Position numbers and translations under genes: made by a program. Source: Bursaphelenchus xylophilus (Eukaryota; Nematoda; Chromadorea; Rhabditida; Aphelenchoididae). From it: 64,000 nucleotides of DNA. Below the pieces are notes generated by a model. It did no database searches. It had not been told where the DNA came from and was given only the letters and a program-made list of their open reading frames with translations. Below are positions 12,101 through 22,260 of this stretch, one piece after another. The stretch is taken from NCBI GenBank assembly GCA_904066235.2, contig CAJFCV020000005.1, forward strand, positions 2,294,001 through 2,358,000, written 5' to 3'. Position 1 is the first letter of the stretch; each line of letters begins with the position of its first letter.

Positions 12101-15100
12101 CATTAATTTTCTATTGACCAGTAGTATAACGTAAGTCTTTATTCTCCAATTTCTAACTGCCCTTTCTGACCGACTTCGATTTCAAATCTCCCAATAAGAC
12201 CTCCTTTTTCAACTCAATCAATTCCAATAAGACTGCGTATCGCTTATCTCTGACATTGTACTTGCCTAAAAACCAACAAAAAATCAAAAACCTTACCGAT
12301 TCCACTGAGTTTATTGTCGGCCATGGACGACGCCGCGGCTTGTTGAGCTGCAAACTGTAAACTCTGCAAGTGTAGAGGTAAATGACCGGCTCCAAATAGA
12401 TTAAATGGCAGTTCAAGTCCATTCAATGCTGCCAATCCGTTCAAGGCCTGCGAAGCCTGAGAATTTAGGCCATTCAACGCCTGAGCTTGTCCATTCTGTC
12501 CATTGGCTTGCGAGGAGATTCCGTTGAGGTTTGCCTGACTAACCAGGCCGTTTAGGGCTTGTGTTGCCAAGGCCTGACTGGTCAGTCCGTTGAACGCCTG
12601 AGGCTGTCCAGTTAGGCCATTCAACAGCTGCGCTTGGGAAGTCAGTCCGTTCAGCGTATGAGCCTGCGAGGTCAGCCCATTGAGACTTTGGGCTTGAGAG
12701 GTTAGACCATTCAGAGCCTGGCTAACTTGAGGCGCCAGACCATTCAGATGCCCGTTGATTTGCGCGGCCGAACTAGCCGCCTGCTCTTGTCGAACTCGTT
12801 GTTGCTCCTCTCGTTCCTTCTCCTCCTGCTGGTCGCGGAGTCGCTTCTCTTCGGCGGATTGTTGCTCCAATAATTGGAGAACTTCATTTGAAGGAAGTTG
12901 ACCGAGCAACGGGTCTTTCAGGACGTCGGAATAAGGATTCTCCCGTTCGTCAACCGGCTGATTAGCTTCCAAAGGGGGCGCAGGGTCAGTCGATTGCCTA
13001 AAATTGAAGTCTCATATCAGAAAAAGCAGAGAATTCCCCGACTTACATCTCCTCGTCATTTTGATATGCCGCGCTTTCGTTGGTCGGCTCTTCTGTGGCC
13101 ACACGACTAATTGTACCCGGTTCATCCTCGTCAATCAACAGCGAATGCGGAGAGTCCGAGTTGGAGCGACTATCCATGTCCCTTTTCTTTTCTTCTAAAG
13201 ACAGAATAACAATTTTTCGAACAGACTTACGATCAGGATTCACATCGGTTTCTTTCCGTTCGTTCTGCTCTGATTCTTTTACACCCTCATCTTCACGCTT
13301 CTCCTCGGCTTGAGAACTCGATGTAGGTTGGTTCTGCGTGAAAGAATCAAGGGGAAGGGAGTTTGATTGGCCCGTAGTCGACGATTCTCCGGAAACTTGA
13401 GGCTCCGAGGCCAATTGGCTTGGATTTGTTGTGGCTTCTGGTTCTGAAAGGAGACTATGAGCAAAAAACGACATGATAAGACTTGAAACGCAAAGCACAG
13501 TGAAAAAACGCCAGGATTTATATTATCCATGAGGTAGATGCCTAAAATTCAAAAACATTCAATTTCTACTCAAAAAATTTTGTCTATTGTTGTTCGAATG
13601 GCTGTATTAGAATTGTCTACATCCTTACAAACCAAATTTGAGCAAAACGATACCTATTTCAGCCTAAAAATCTAAATTTCCATAGTTACTACCTAAAATG
13701 TCAATAACAATATAAACGCCGAAAATTCTGTTTACGTTTTCCACCAATTGTAAAAAATAATTTAAGAGACGCTTGTAAAAACAGTAAAAGACGGCTGGAG
13801 CAGCTCCGGAGCCGTCTCGATATTGTTTTACCAACTTCCGAAATTTTTGACATTTCGAAGAATTTTTCGGCGAAGTGTCACAGAAATCGATAAGAGATTT
13901 GGGAAGAGTGTAAAATACGGCGGGATGGAGAATTCATACCAAAATCTGTAAAAAATAATAGAAATTAAATTTTTTATATTATACTAGACATCTAGTGTAA
14001 GAAAGTTTTAAAAAATAAAACATCAAAGGCTGAATTTCTGTGTAAATCAAATATATGAAATTTAAAATACGACAGTCAAGTCTGCCCTTGCTTACAACAC
14101 TAAATTTTCCTTTTCACCCAACAATTCCGATGATTTTCTCCGAAATCCCTAAAAACTGCTTCCAAATATTTTCAAAACAAAACTCCGAAGGTCAAAAGCC
14201 AGTCTGTCGCTTGTATAAAGTAGTAAATATCATTTTTAGAAAGCCATGGTTAATTCTGTCTCGGGAGAGCGAGAATTTAATCGGGAAAAGCAACGGAGAA
14301 GGGCTGAGTTAATTAGGAGAATGGAGAAGAGAAACAAAATAAATGTACATGTTTAATTTTGCTGAAGACTGTTGTACGATTCTTTATTGGGCCTATAATG
14401 ACGGTAGAATGTGTTTTTGGGGATTTTGGAGATAGTTCAAAAGGATGAAAAAAAAATTTTAGTCATCAAGTGCAATATAATTGAGACTTGAATTTTACCT
14501 CAAAAAATGATTGTTCAAAGTGAATTTTGATGCCCACTCGACTCAATAAGACCTGAGAGTTATGTAATTCATCAGAAATCGACACTAGGACAGAAGTTTC
14601 AAAAATTATGACATAATAATTTTTTTGATGACTTTATGTATCTAAAGTAATATAGACCTTTTTTTGCAAGTTTTTATCAGCCAAAAAACAGACCAAATTT
14701 TGTACAACTCGTATTTTACCTGTACCAAAAATAAGAAAAAGAATGACGCCATATCACGGCAATTACGACCTTATTTTAGACACCTGTATAGGCTTTGATA
14801 AATTTGGAGCTAGACACAAATTTAAAAGAAAATATGAAGGGTTGATTACAGCTAGAGAAATTCTAATGACATTTGATAAAAAAACAGACTAGTTTTTGCC
14901 CTTAGGGCATACATTTTTAATAGAAACTTTTATTTTTAGGGGAAAAAAATTATTTTTGGCAAAAAATTTCTTTTATCCACTTTTTGAAAAAAGAAATTAA
15001 AAAATTTTGGATTAAGTTTACGTATTTTACAACTACCACTAATTACAAAAAAAATATCGTCCATTTCCTTCACCTAAACCAACAAAAATGCCAACGAAAA

Positions 15101-15203
15101 CGCCTCGCTTACCGGCCGAAGTGGTGGGGATAAAGTTGGTCAGGACGTTTTCATCGACTCGCTCATCACCGTGCTCGGAACGGCCCGACTGCCCCGTCTC
15201 CAT
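9110..15203 (-). CDS. DCAF7: DCAF7/WDR68-type WD40 protein with long low-complexity N-terminus
   Basis: Nine exons on the minus strand: 15203-15113, 13443-13231, 13194-13047, 12997-12297, 11821-11541, 11372-11166, 10826-10404, 9486-9369 and 9270-9110. All borders are GT/AG and phases match, giving 780 codons. From about residue 431 it follows DCAF7 (about 342 residues in human), a WD-repeat scaffold that binds DYRK/HIPK kinases and CUL4-DDB1: it opens GKRKEIYKWE, has GPLTSVDWNEVNP and TSSIDSTCTVWD in the middle, and ends FNNKIELLRV. The first 430 residues are extra. They comprise an acidic, Ser/Gln-rich part, a charged Gln/Glu stretch at about 190-224 that could form a coiled coil, then about ten LNGLTSQAQ-like repeats at about 231-350. 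The N-terminal exons are joined to the WD part by an in-frame splice (G|GT), but transcripts are needed to prove it. Intron 7 holds a MITE inside a large palindrome. Confidence 0.88.
9591..10316. repeat. Large palindrome around MITE A3, in DCAF7-like intron 7
   Basis: Arms 9591-9818 and 10076-10316 are inverted copies with A3 in the middle. A further inverted copy of the segment at about 9655-9705 lies just outside, at about 10321-10375. The arm sequence differs from that around A1, so each palindrome was made from its own locus. Confidence 0.9.
9819..10075. mobile_element. Family-A palindromic MITE, copy A3
   Basis: TA-CAGTGGCGGAGCTGATCC at the left, and a right end CACTG-TA that is somewhat more diverged. 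The internal fold-back is as in A1. It lies in the seventh intron of the DCAF7-like gene. Confidence 0.9.
12420..12750 (-). repeat. Coding tandem repeat, LNGLTSQAQ type, in the DCAF7-like gene
   Basis: The exon encodes about ten imperfect repeats of 9-12 residues built on LNGL-x-SQA. The DNA units are also similar (27-36 bp), so this looks like a coding minisatellite that expanded by slippage. It lies outside the WD domain. Confidence 0.8.
13444..15112 (-). other. Intron 1 of the DCAF7-like gene
   Basis: AT-rich intron of about 1.67 kb. It holds a stable hairpin at 13790-13816 (outer stem GACGGCT/AGCCGTC, inner GGAGC/GCTCC), three CGTATTTTAC-type 10-mers (13910, 14710, 15021) and several TTATATT-n-CTTGACATC-like motifs. 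No exon is seen within it. Confidence 0.6.
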
Positions 15204-18200
15204 GCTCTCGCGCTCTCCCACTTCCGCGTGCTCTCTGCGGGCGGCGGACGGCTTGGCCTTTGTTGGGCTTCAATGCACGGTGCGGTCTTTTGGTCTGGAA
15301 AGAGTCCGGGATGAATGTTCTGCGGCAATTTTTGGTGGAATAGCGGTGTTTAACGACGGGAAAAGGTGCCGGAAATTGAGGTAAAGATCGGTGGGTATAA
15401 CTTATATTGAGGAAGTGCAAGGTTGCCAAATTTTGGAAGAATAATAAAAAACGTAAAAAAAATGGCAATTTTTGGCCAAATTTTGAAATTTTTCGATTTT
15501 TTCCGATTTAGAGCTATTATAAAAAATTAAAAATAACCCAGATGTATTATATGTTATTTACAGAGTTCTATTGACTAAAAAAACAAAAAATTAATCTTTT
15601 TTTGATTTTTTTCGATAAAGATTTCTTACGTCATCAAGTACAATATAAGGGTTAAAAAAACCTAATTTTTGTGCAAAACACTGCCAATAGCTTTGAGTAG
15701 ACACTTCAACTTTCAATTAGAACCCAGCCAAAGTCATTCAAATTTGTATTTTCTCCATCTAAACTACTTAATTTTTACTTGTACCTACTACAATATAATT
15801 TTCTTCTCATAAAAAATTGTTTTGAAACTGCTAAAAAAATATTGTATAAAAGACAGTATTTTCATTGTGCAAATGTTCAATATTTATTTAGGAAGAAAAA
15901 ATTTATCATTTTTTAAATAACGAATGTTCAAAAACGAGTTAAAAAAGTTTACTGTTGATTAAAAAAAGTGTTTAAAAATTTTTTTCATTTCTGTTTTTTA
16001 TTAAACTGGTGGTGCGCAGAGTAATTTCTGATCTGTTTTTTTGTAAAGTACTCAAGGTTATTTAAAAAAAGCAAAAAAAAAAATAAAAAGAAATTTTTTT
16101 GATATTTTTTTAAAATGTTAAAAAATTTTAAAATACGGAAAACATTTTTTAAATTGTATTTTAGATTTTTGGGATTTTTTTGAATAAGCCAAAAAATTAT
16201 ATTGGTCAAAAATCATATTACACTTGATACCTTTGATAAAAAATTGACCAAAAAAAATGTAAAATACGCTCTTAGTTACTGTTCCAATCATTTCAAAAAT
16301 AAATAAAAACAGAGAGAAAAATTTGAAATGATGTTTTGGAGGGAGAAAAATATTCTTTGGTGCAATTATCGGGCGCTCTAATGAGCTTTGTTTGCACAGT
16401 TTCTATGGTTATCCAGCTCGAAACCTAATTTATAACACCTCATTTACTCTAGTAACTTCATTTCAAACCTTTTTTTCTAATTTATTCGCACTTTTTCGCC
16501 CAAAATTAAATTAATTTTAATTTCCTCCACAATTAAAAACGAAAATTTAAATAAATAAAAATCGTATTTTAGAAATGAGAAAAATCACCGAAAAATCTCA
16601 AGAAAGGCATAATGGAAGAGTTCGTTGGCATCCCGCCAACATTATAAACCCCCACGTCGTGAGATGCGCACACAGCGCGAGAGAGTGGGGCGGGACGAGA
16701 GAGCGCAGACATTCCTCGCTTTTGGGACGAGTCTTTTGCGAAGGGAGTGTCAAGTCGGGCGCGTCAATAGTCCCCCCACTCTGTTTTCGAATCAATTCTC
16801 GTGGGTTCGCTCCGGTTTTAGGCCAGTCATTGTTGCAAGTTGCAAAGTTTTGGAGAAAAACTTCGAAATTTGATGACTTTAGGCTAAAATAAGAGAATTT
16901 TAGCAAAATTTGATCAAAAATTCTGTGAAATTACCTTGTCAATAGCTTCTTTATGATGTCTAGAACATTTTTCTGAGTTTTAATTATAGCCTCAGGCTAA
17001 TTTTTTTTGGTAAAATACGAATATCCCGGTTATGACGAGAATTTTTGATGATTTTCTTCAAAAATTGCCGAAATTTTAAAAAATTTACGAAATTTTGTGG
17101 CTAAAAATTGAAGATCGACTCAGCTTCTGGAGTACACCCTTCAAGAACAGTTCGTATTTTACCCTAACATCCTCAAAAATTCCGAAAAATTCAGAGTTTC
17201 GTCCAAAAAATCCAAAAAAATTTCGAAAAAATTACAGTAACCAAAAAAATTTTGGCTTAAAAAATTTGTCGTGGACAAATCAACCATCGTATTTTACAAA
17301 ATTTTTCGTCTTGTATCAGCATTTTCATGCTCAAAATCCTTGAAATTTTTCGTTTTTGGGCGGAAAAAGTGTGGTTTTAAAAGACGAACGTGCGTAGCTT
17401 CAGGGCTTTTGTCTCCGTCATCCGACGTTTCCTCATGTCTTCCTGTGTCCTCAGGATTGCAGGTTTGTCCAAAGCGCCCCAAACGTTTTCGTATTTTAGC
17501 GCTTTTATTGATTACTCGCAATTTTTTGCTCAATTTTTTTGATTTTTCTCAATTTTTCGTTGGAAAAAATCAAAATTCGCCGCCAAAATTTGCATATTCG
17601 GATGTGTGATTTTTTCCCAATTTTTTTGCCACCATTGCGGGCCCGGAATGTTTGGGGACGGCCGAGGAATGGGGGGAAAAACGCTGCGGGGGGACGCGAA
17701 TTTCGGGGCCACCCGCATCGATTCGGCGGGAGAAAAAATGGGAGCGAAACGAGCGGCAAGCCGAAGGGCGAGTGCGACGAAGAGAACACGGGCAAGGGGG
17801 GCGTGTGAATGGGGGGCTGGCCGCCGCTCTCTCGCCCCTTTTCTCTCCGATTAAATTACGGTGGTGGGGGGAGAGAGAGGGGGAAACATTTTTTCAGCTC
17901 TTTCTCTCTCTTTTTTTTGTTTATTTTGAACTTAATGGATGAATGAGTTAGTTGAACGTCGAAGGTAAAAATTTCAGCCGCTGAGGGATGAAGAATGTAC
18001 GGAATGGACAAGATATTTGATGAGAAAAATGAGAAAAAGCCGGAAGAAAGCAGAGAGAACACAAAGAAACAGGCACAAAATCAAAATATCGCAGTAAAAT
18101 CCATTGGAAAAGTCATCACTCCATAACACACTAAAAATATTAAGAAATAAATTAAGGCATACGCTTAATACCGAAATTTGATAATACGTCATCCATGCCC

Positions 18201-18361
18201 TTTAAGTGGATCAAAAGTTCATACACGTCCATAAACAAGGACATGATGTCTAGACTGTCTGTAAATTTCCTTCTTCTATCCGAAAAAAATGAAATATTGT
18301 TCCCAAATTGACCCACGTTTTCAGGGAGCATACTGAACGTAAGATAAAATCATTTGATAAT
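15204..18361. other. Upstream region of the DCAF7-like gene; no CDS supported
   Basis: A GC-rich patch to about 15350 is the likely DCAF7-like promoter. After that the DNA is AT-rich (long A/T runs at 15.85-16.2 kb) with CGTATTTTAC motifs at 16259, 17010, 17153 and 17288. There are two GC-rich islands, at about 16.62-16.81 and 17.63-17.88 kb; the second contains the motif GAATTTCGGGGCCACCCGC at 17698. ORFs in the islands are open on both strands in several frames and look compositional. Confidence 0.5.
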
Positions 18362-18732
18362 CAGTCTGTCGGGAAAATAATGAGCAAAAAATTGCTGCGC
18401 CAATCACGTCGCTAAAGTGAAAAGCAATTTGACGTTGGTGCGATACAATTCATTTTCTCGGCGGCGATACGATTTTGGATGCTACTGTGCGCTCATTACA
18501 GTGACGGACCTGATCCAGTGGCAAAAAACGTACCGTTTTGCATCCGAGAAGTATCAAAAAAATGTAGCAAAATGACTCTTCTCTTAAGGGAAAGGGCGCG
18601 CTTTTGAAATCAGAGTCTTTCCACTTGGAAAGGGAGTCATTGCTACATTTTTGGTGCTTCCTGGATACAAAATGGTACGGTTTTTTGCCATTGGGTCAGG
18701 TCCGCCACTGTGCATATTTTCCTGACAGACTC
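18362..18732. mobile_element. Family-C MITE, copy C1, interrupted by a family-A MITE
   Basis: The left end CAGTCTGTCGGGAAAATAAT and right end TTTTCCTGACAGACT are inverted. Compared with intact C2, the unit is split at the TA of GCTCATTA by the family-A element at 18499-18710. This nesting shows that A moved after C. Confidence 0.85.
18499..18710. mobile_element. Family-A MITE, copy A4, inserted in C1
   Basis: Starts CAGTGACGGACCTGATCC after TA and ends CCGCCACTG. It is slightly shorter (212 bp) than the other copies because the centre is deleted. Confidence 0.88.
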
Positions 18733-20130
18733 GTACTTATCTAACTTCCTAAAGTTTATAAAACTTCCGACGAGAAGGCCTTTTAAGCAAAGCAATCTTA
18801 CTTTTACAAAGCTTGATATGCCGGCGTGGAACTTGCCACCTCATAATCCTTGAAAGGTTTAGTTCCCATTTCACAACGTCAGCCAGAACAGCATTTTTCT
18901 TTGTATTTCTCTATGCGAGCTAGTGGACGAATTGCGGAGATTCGGCGAGACGAAAAAACGGCCTTCTGCCAAAAGCTTTTATCACCAAAAAATAGGGGTA
19001 TCCGTACAAAACTGTACATGCCGCTTCAAGCTTTCAAGCAATGAACTTAAAAGCTTGAAGTTTGCAAACGTTCATAAAATTGCAAAAAGCGGAATCAAGT
19101 TTTCTGGCGACAAATATTTTTTTTTGGCTAACAAATATTGACGCTTTCTGATAAGCCGGGCCTTATACTCCCGTACATAAATTTTTGACCATATAAATAT
19201 ATCTGTTGAAATTATGTATATCGTTGTTAACGCACTTTGACGTTTCTGAGGTACTGTTTCTTAATTTTGTTTTTTTGTAATTTTGAAACACTAAACATTG
19301 TCATGAATAAACGAGAAACAACAAAGCTAATAAAACATCATATACCATGGAATTGGTGCGTAGGTCAACCAGTGATGCTTCAAGGATCTCTTGAATCACA
19401 TCTTGCTCAACCTACAGTCTGAGAGTGGCACAGTGAAACCTTTCTTCAACAAACTTGCGGGGCCTTACAAGGCTCCATAAAGGTTCAAACATAAGTTCAA
19501 GTTTGCAAACTCCCCAAATTCAAATTTAAAAATTTTGAACTCAAAATCAATCCATGTTCAAGTTCATCATGAACTTTGAACCTAACAAGTTGACAACTTC
19601 AAGTGAATTATTAATTTCAGGTTAAGTTCTGCAAAATAAAAAATATTCGAATCATTGTTTGATTGAGGGTTATTTGACTGCAATTTCTTGCAAGCATGCG
19701 CAGAATATCATGTCTTGGCTTACAAAAGTTGCTGCACAATGGAGTTTTGATTTTCTATGTAAGCAAAACATTTACATTTTTTTGCCTATCGCACTTGATT
19801 CGGAACTTGGCCTATAAATTCTTCTTCAACTTAAACTTGGACTTGAACTCAAGATTTTTCTGGACGAACTTGAACTTGGACTTGAACTTCGGATTTCCAA
19901 GATCCCGAACTTGAAATGGGGATTTCGGAATTCGAGGAGTCTTGCTCTCTACAAGGCCGTGACAGTTCAAGGTTAATTGTGACTAAACGTGGCTCTCTGG
20001 CCGGCTCGGAAACGCTTTCCAGCCGGAGGTAGCCCGTTGCAAACTTGTTTTGGTCCGGCTCTAGAGCTAATTGGCGAACTAAAACAAAGTAAATTTAAAA
20101 ACTTTAAATTCTAAGCCACGAAAAAATTCA
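18733..20130. repeat. Region with degenerate GTTCAA/TTGAAC repeats
   Basis: From about 19445 to 19915 the sequence is dense in GTTCAA, TTGAAC and TTGGAC hexamers on both strands, including a short near-tandem run at about 19826-19912. The rest (18733-19440) is unremarkable with small unconvincing ORFs. The patch at 19990-20070 is rich in CCGGCTC-type inverted words. Confidence 0.5.
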
Positions 20131-20133
20131 AAA

Positions 20134-20380
20134 TTAAAATTCTGAAAAAAAGGAAACTGGACTGACGGCAACAATTCCACATTGTTTTTTGTACCATGTC
20201 TCTTTGTTTTCGTACTGTGTAACAATAACAACATTTCTTTCAAATGGATTGTGATATTTGGTGTGCAGAGGGTTTTCCATAGTCTTAATGGGTGTTACAT
20301 CACAGTTTGTTTCTTTCACAAAGGGCAGATGGAGTAAGGCAACCCAGTCCACGTAACATGGAAGAAATTGTGGCACTTTT
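20134..20380 (-). pseudogene. Possible gene relic, unrecognised
   Basis: The minus-strand frame ending at 20134 reads about 80 residues of ordinary composition (PLHTKYHNPFERNVVIVTQY is typical). A second coding-looking stretch lies at about 20640-20830 in another frame, with family-B and family-A MITE sequence beside and between them. I do not recognise a family and cannot build clean splice joints, so this is at best a disrupted gene or two isolated exons. Confidence 0.25.
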
Positions 20381-20439
20381 TTGCTAATTTTGGAAATTTA
20401 GATACCTGTTTCTCGGGCGCAAACATCGATGCCTCGACT

Positions 20440-20550
20440 ACACCTGCAAATCGAAAACTAAAATTTTCTGAAATTGATATGGGAGCGAAGAGTTTCAAAA
20501 ATTTAAAGAAAATCTGAGCATCGCACTTGAAGTCGGTTCCCTGTAAAATA
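20440..20550. mobile_element. Family-B MITE end fragment
   Basis: Contains the AAATCTGAGCATCGCACTTG block, followed by a degenerate GGTTCCCTG end. It matches the terminal 100 bases of the full-length family-B element at 38589-39041. Confidence 0.6.
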
Positions 20551-20851
20551 AAGCAATGTGAATTTGGAAAAAATGGGCAATTTTAAGACCGCTTTTCTGA
20601 ACGCATTTTGCACTCTGATGCCTTGAAACTTTACAAAACAAGATTATAACTTTTTCCGCCGGCCTGCAAAATCTCAAGCGTCTTCGCCGACCCACTGTTA
20701 GGAAAACGGCGATTACATTCTTCGACATTTCTTGAAGCACCACGTAATTTGAATTTTCATCTTGATAAAATACAACCGTCCAATATTCATTCACCGATTC
20801 CTGTGAGCGTAAAAAAGGCCTCTTCACTAACTCTAATGATTTTTTTCTGTA

Positions 20852-21104
20852 CAGCGGCGGACCTGATCCAGTAGCAAAAAACGTACAATTTTGTACCCGA
20901 GAAGTATCAAAACATGTAGCAAAATGCCTCCCTCTCCAAGCGGAAAAACTCCCATTCCAAAAGCTGCTCTTCTTGTGAGGGAAATGGCGCGCCCTACAAA
21001 ACGGAGTTTTTTTCACTTGAAAAGGGAGTCATTTTGATACATTTTTTCATACTTGCGCGATGTAAAATAGCAGGTTTTTTGACACTGGATCAGGCCCCTC
21101 TCTG
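20852..21104. mobile_element. Family-A palindromic MITE, copy A5
   Basis: TA-CAGCGGCGGACCTGATCC at the left and CCCCTCTCTG-TA at the right, with a fold-back core around GGCGCGCC. The flanks are unrelated to each other. Confidence 0.88.
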
Positions 21105-21193
21105 TATGTTGCGTTTCCTTTTATGGCATCATATTTTAAGCCGTCACAAGCACCAATATTTTTTATATTTTTTCAAGCACCAAATTATAATAT

Positions 21194-21345
21194 CAGCCTG
21201 TCGGGAGAATAATGAGCATTCTGTGGCATTGAAAATCGCATTGTTGCCGAGAAAATGAATCGTGTCGCGGCAAAATCAAATTGCTTTTCACTTCAGCGAC
21301 GCGATCGCCGCAACGACATTGCGCTCATTATTTTCCCGACAGACT
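21194..21345. mobile_element. Family-C MITE, copy C2 (intact, about 152 bp)
   Basis: The ends CAGCCTGTCGGGAGAATAAT and TTATTTTCCCGACAGACT are inverted. The core contains inverted GCGACG/CGTCGC-type words. It is the best reference copy for the size of the family. Confidence 0.85.
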
Positions 21346-22260
21346 AAAATTGTTTAAAACTGTTTCCAACAACATGCAATCACCTTCCAATTGGCGTTTG
21401 CATCCTCCTCCATTTGCAGCGTTAATTGCTTTCTGCAAAAAACCCCCTTCCGGAACGAAGCCGCCCTACGGAACGGGCGGCCAATTCCCTTCATTTTTTA
21501 TTCTTTTCCTTTTTCCCCCCTTCGAATGACAGCTGAAAGGGGGGAAACGCTGATAAATCTTGGAAATCACGCGAAGTGACACGGAATGTATATATAAAAG
21601 GGCAATAAACAGCGGAGGGTTTATCGTTTTCTGAACTTTTATGTGTTTCGGTTGGCAAGCGAAGGGAAGTGGCTGTGTTACCGTCTCAGTGCGGGGAATT
21701 TCGTATGCAAAAGTTAATGATTTGAGTAATAGTACATTCAATTCTAATCAGGGTGCGGTTAGGCCCTAAATTTTTTCTTTTGACAGAAAATTGCCCAAAT
21801 TTGGATGCGTAAAAATCCCTCTCTAATTTGAATCCGTGAAAAGCCCAAAACACGTCACGATGACGCATTTATGTTTCGACGTTCGCTCTCTTCAGTGCTT
21901 GCCTCATTATTGGCATTTGCATATGCTCGTTCTCCGTTTGCGATAGCTTTTTTTAGCAGGTAAATGCATTTTGACATGTTTAAAAAGCTTTTGGTATGTT
22001 TAGAAAGCCTCAAATAATTTGTCATGATGACTTTCTTAACCAGGCCAACGTTTCGTACCTCATTAATTAAAGCTCAAAAAATATTGAAAGTCCTGAATCA
22101 AAGCCGGTACAATACTCTTATATTCATCATGTAGAAGTGGTCCTGCATCCCTTTTCACTTCCCCTTTCGCTGCGCTGATTATTATTCAAATCGCATCAAA
22201 TTTTAAATCCTCTAACCCTCTTCCTCCCCTCCTTTCTGATTCAAACCTAATTACATCTAA
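21346..22260. other. Intergenic, no gene seen
   Basis: Mixed composition with a short GC-richer part at 21.45-21.55 kb. The ORFs are short and overlap on both strands. Nothing is recognisable. Confidence 0.4.

Noticed and set aside
17505..17942. Overlapping ORFs of 80-96 codons
   Set aside because: Same GC-island effect; no recognisable protein.
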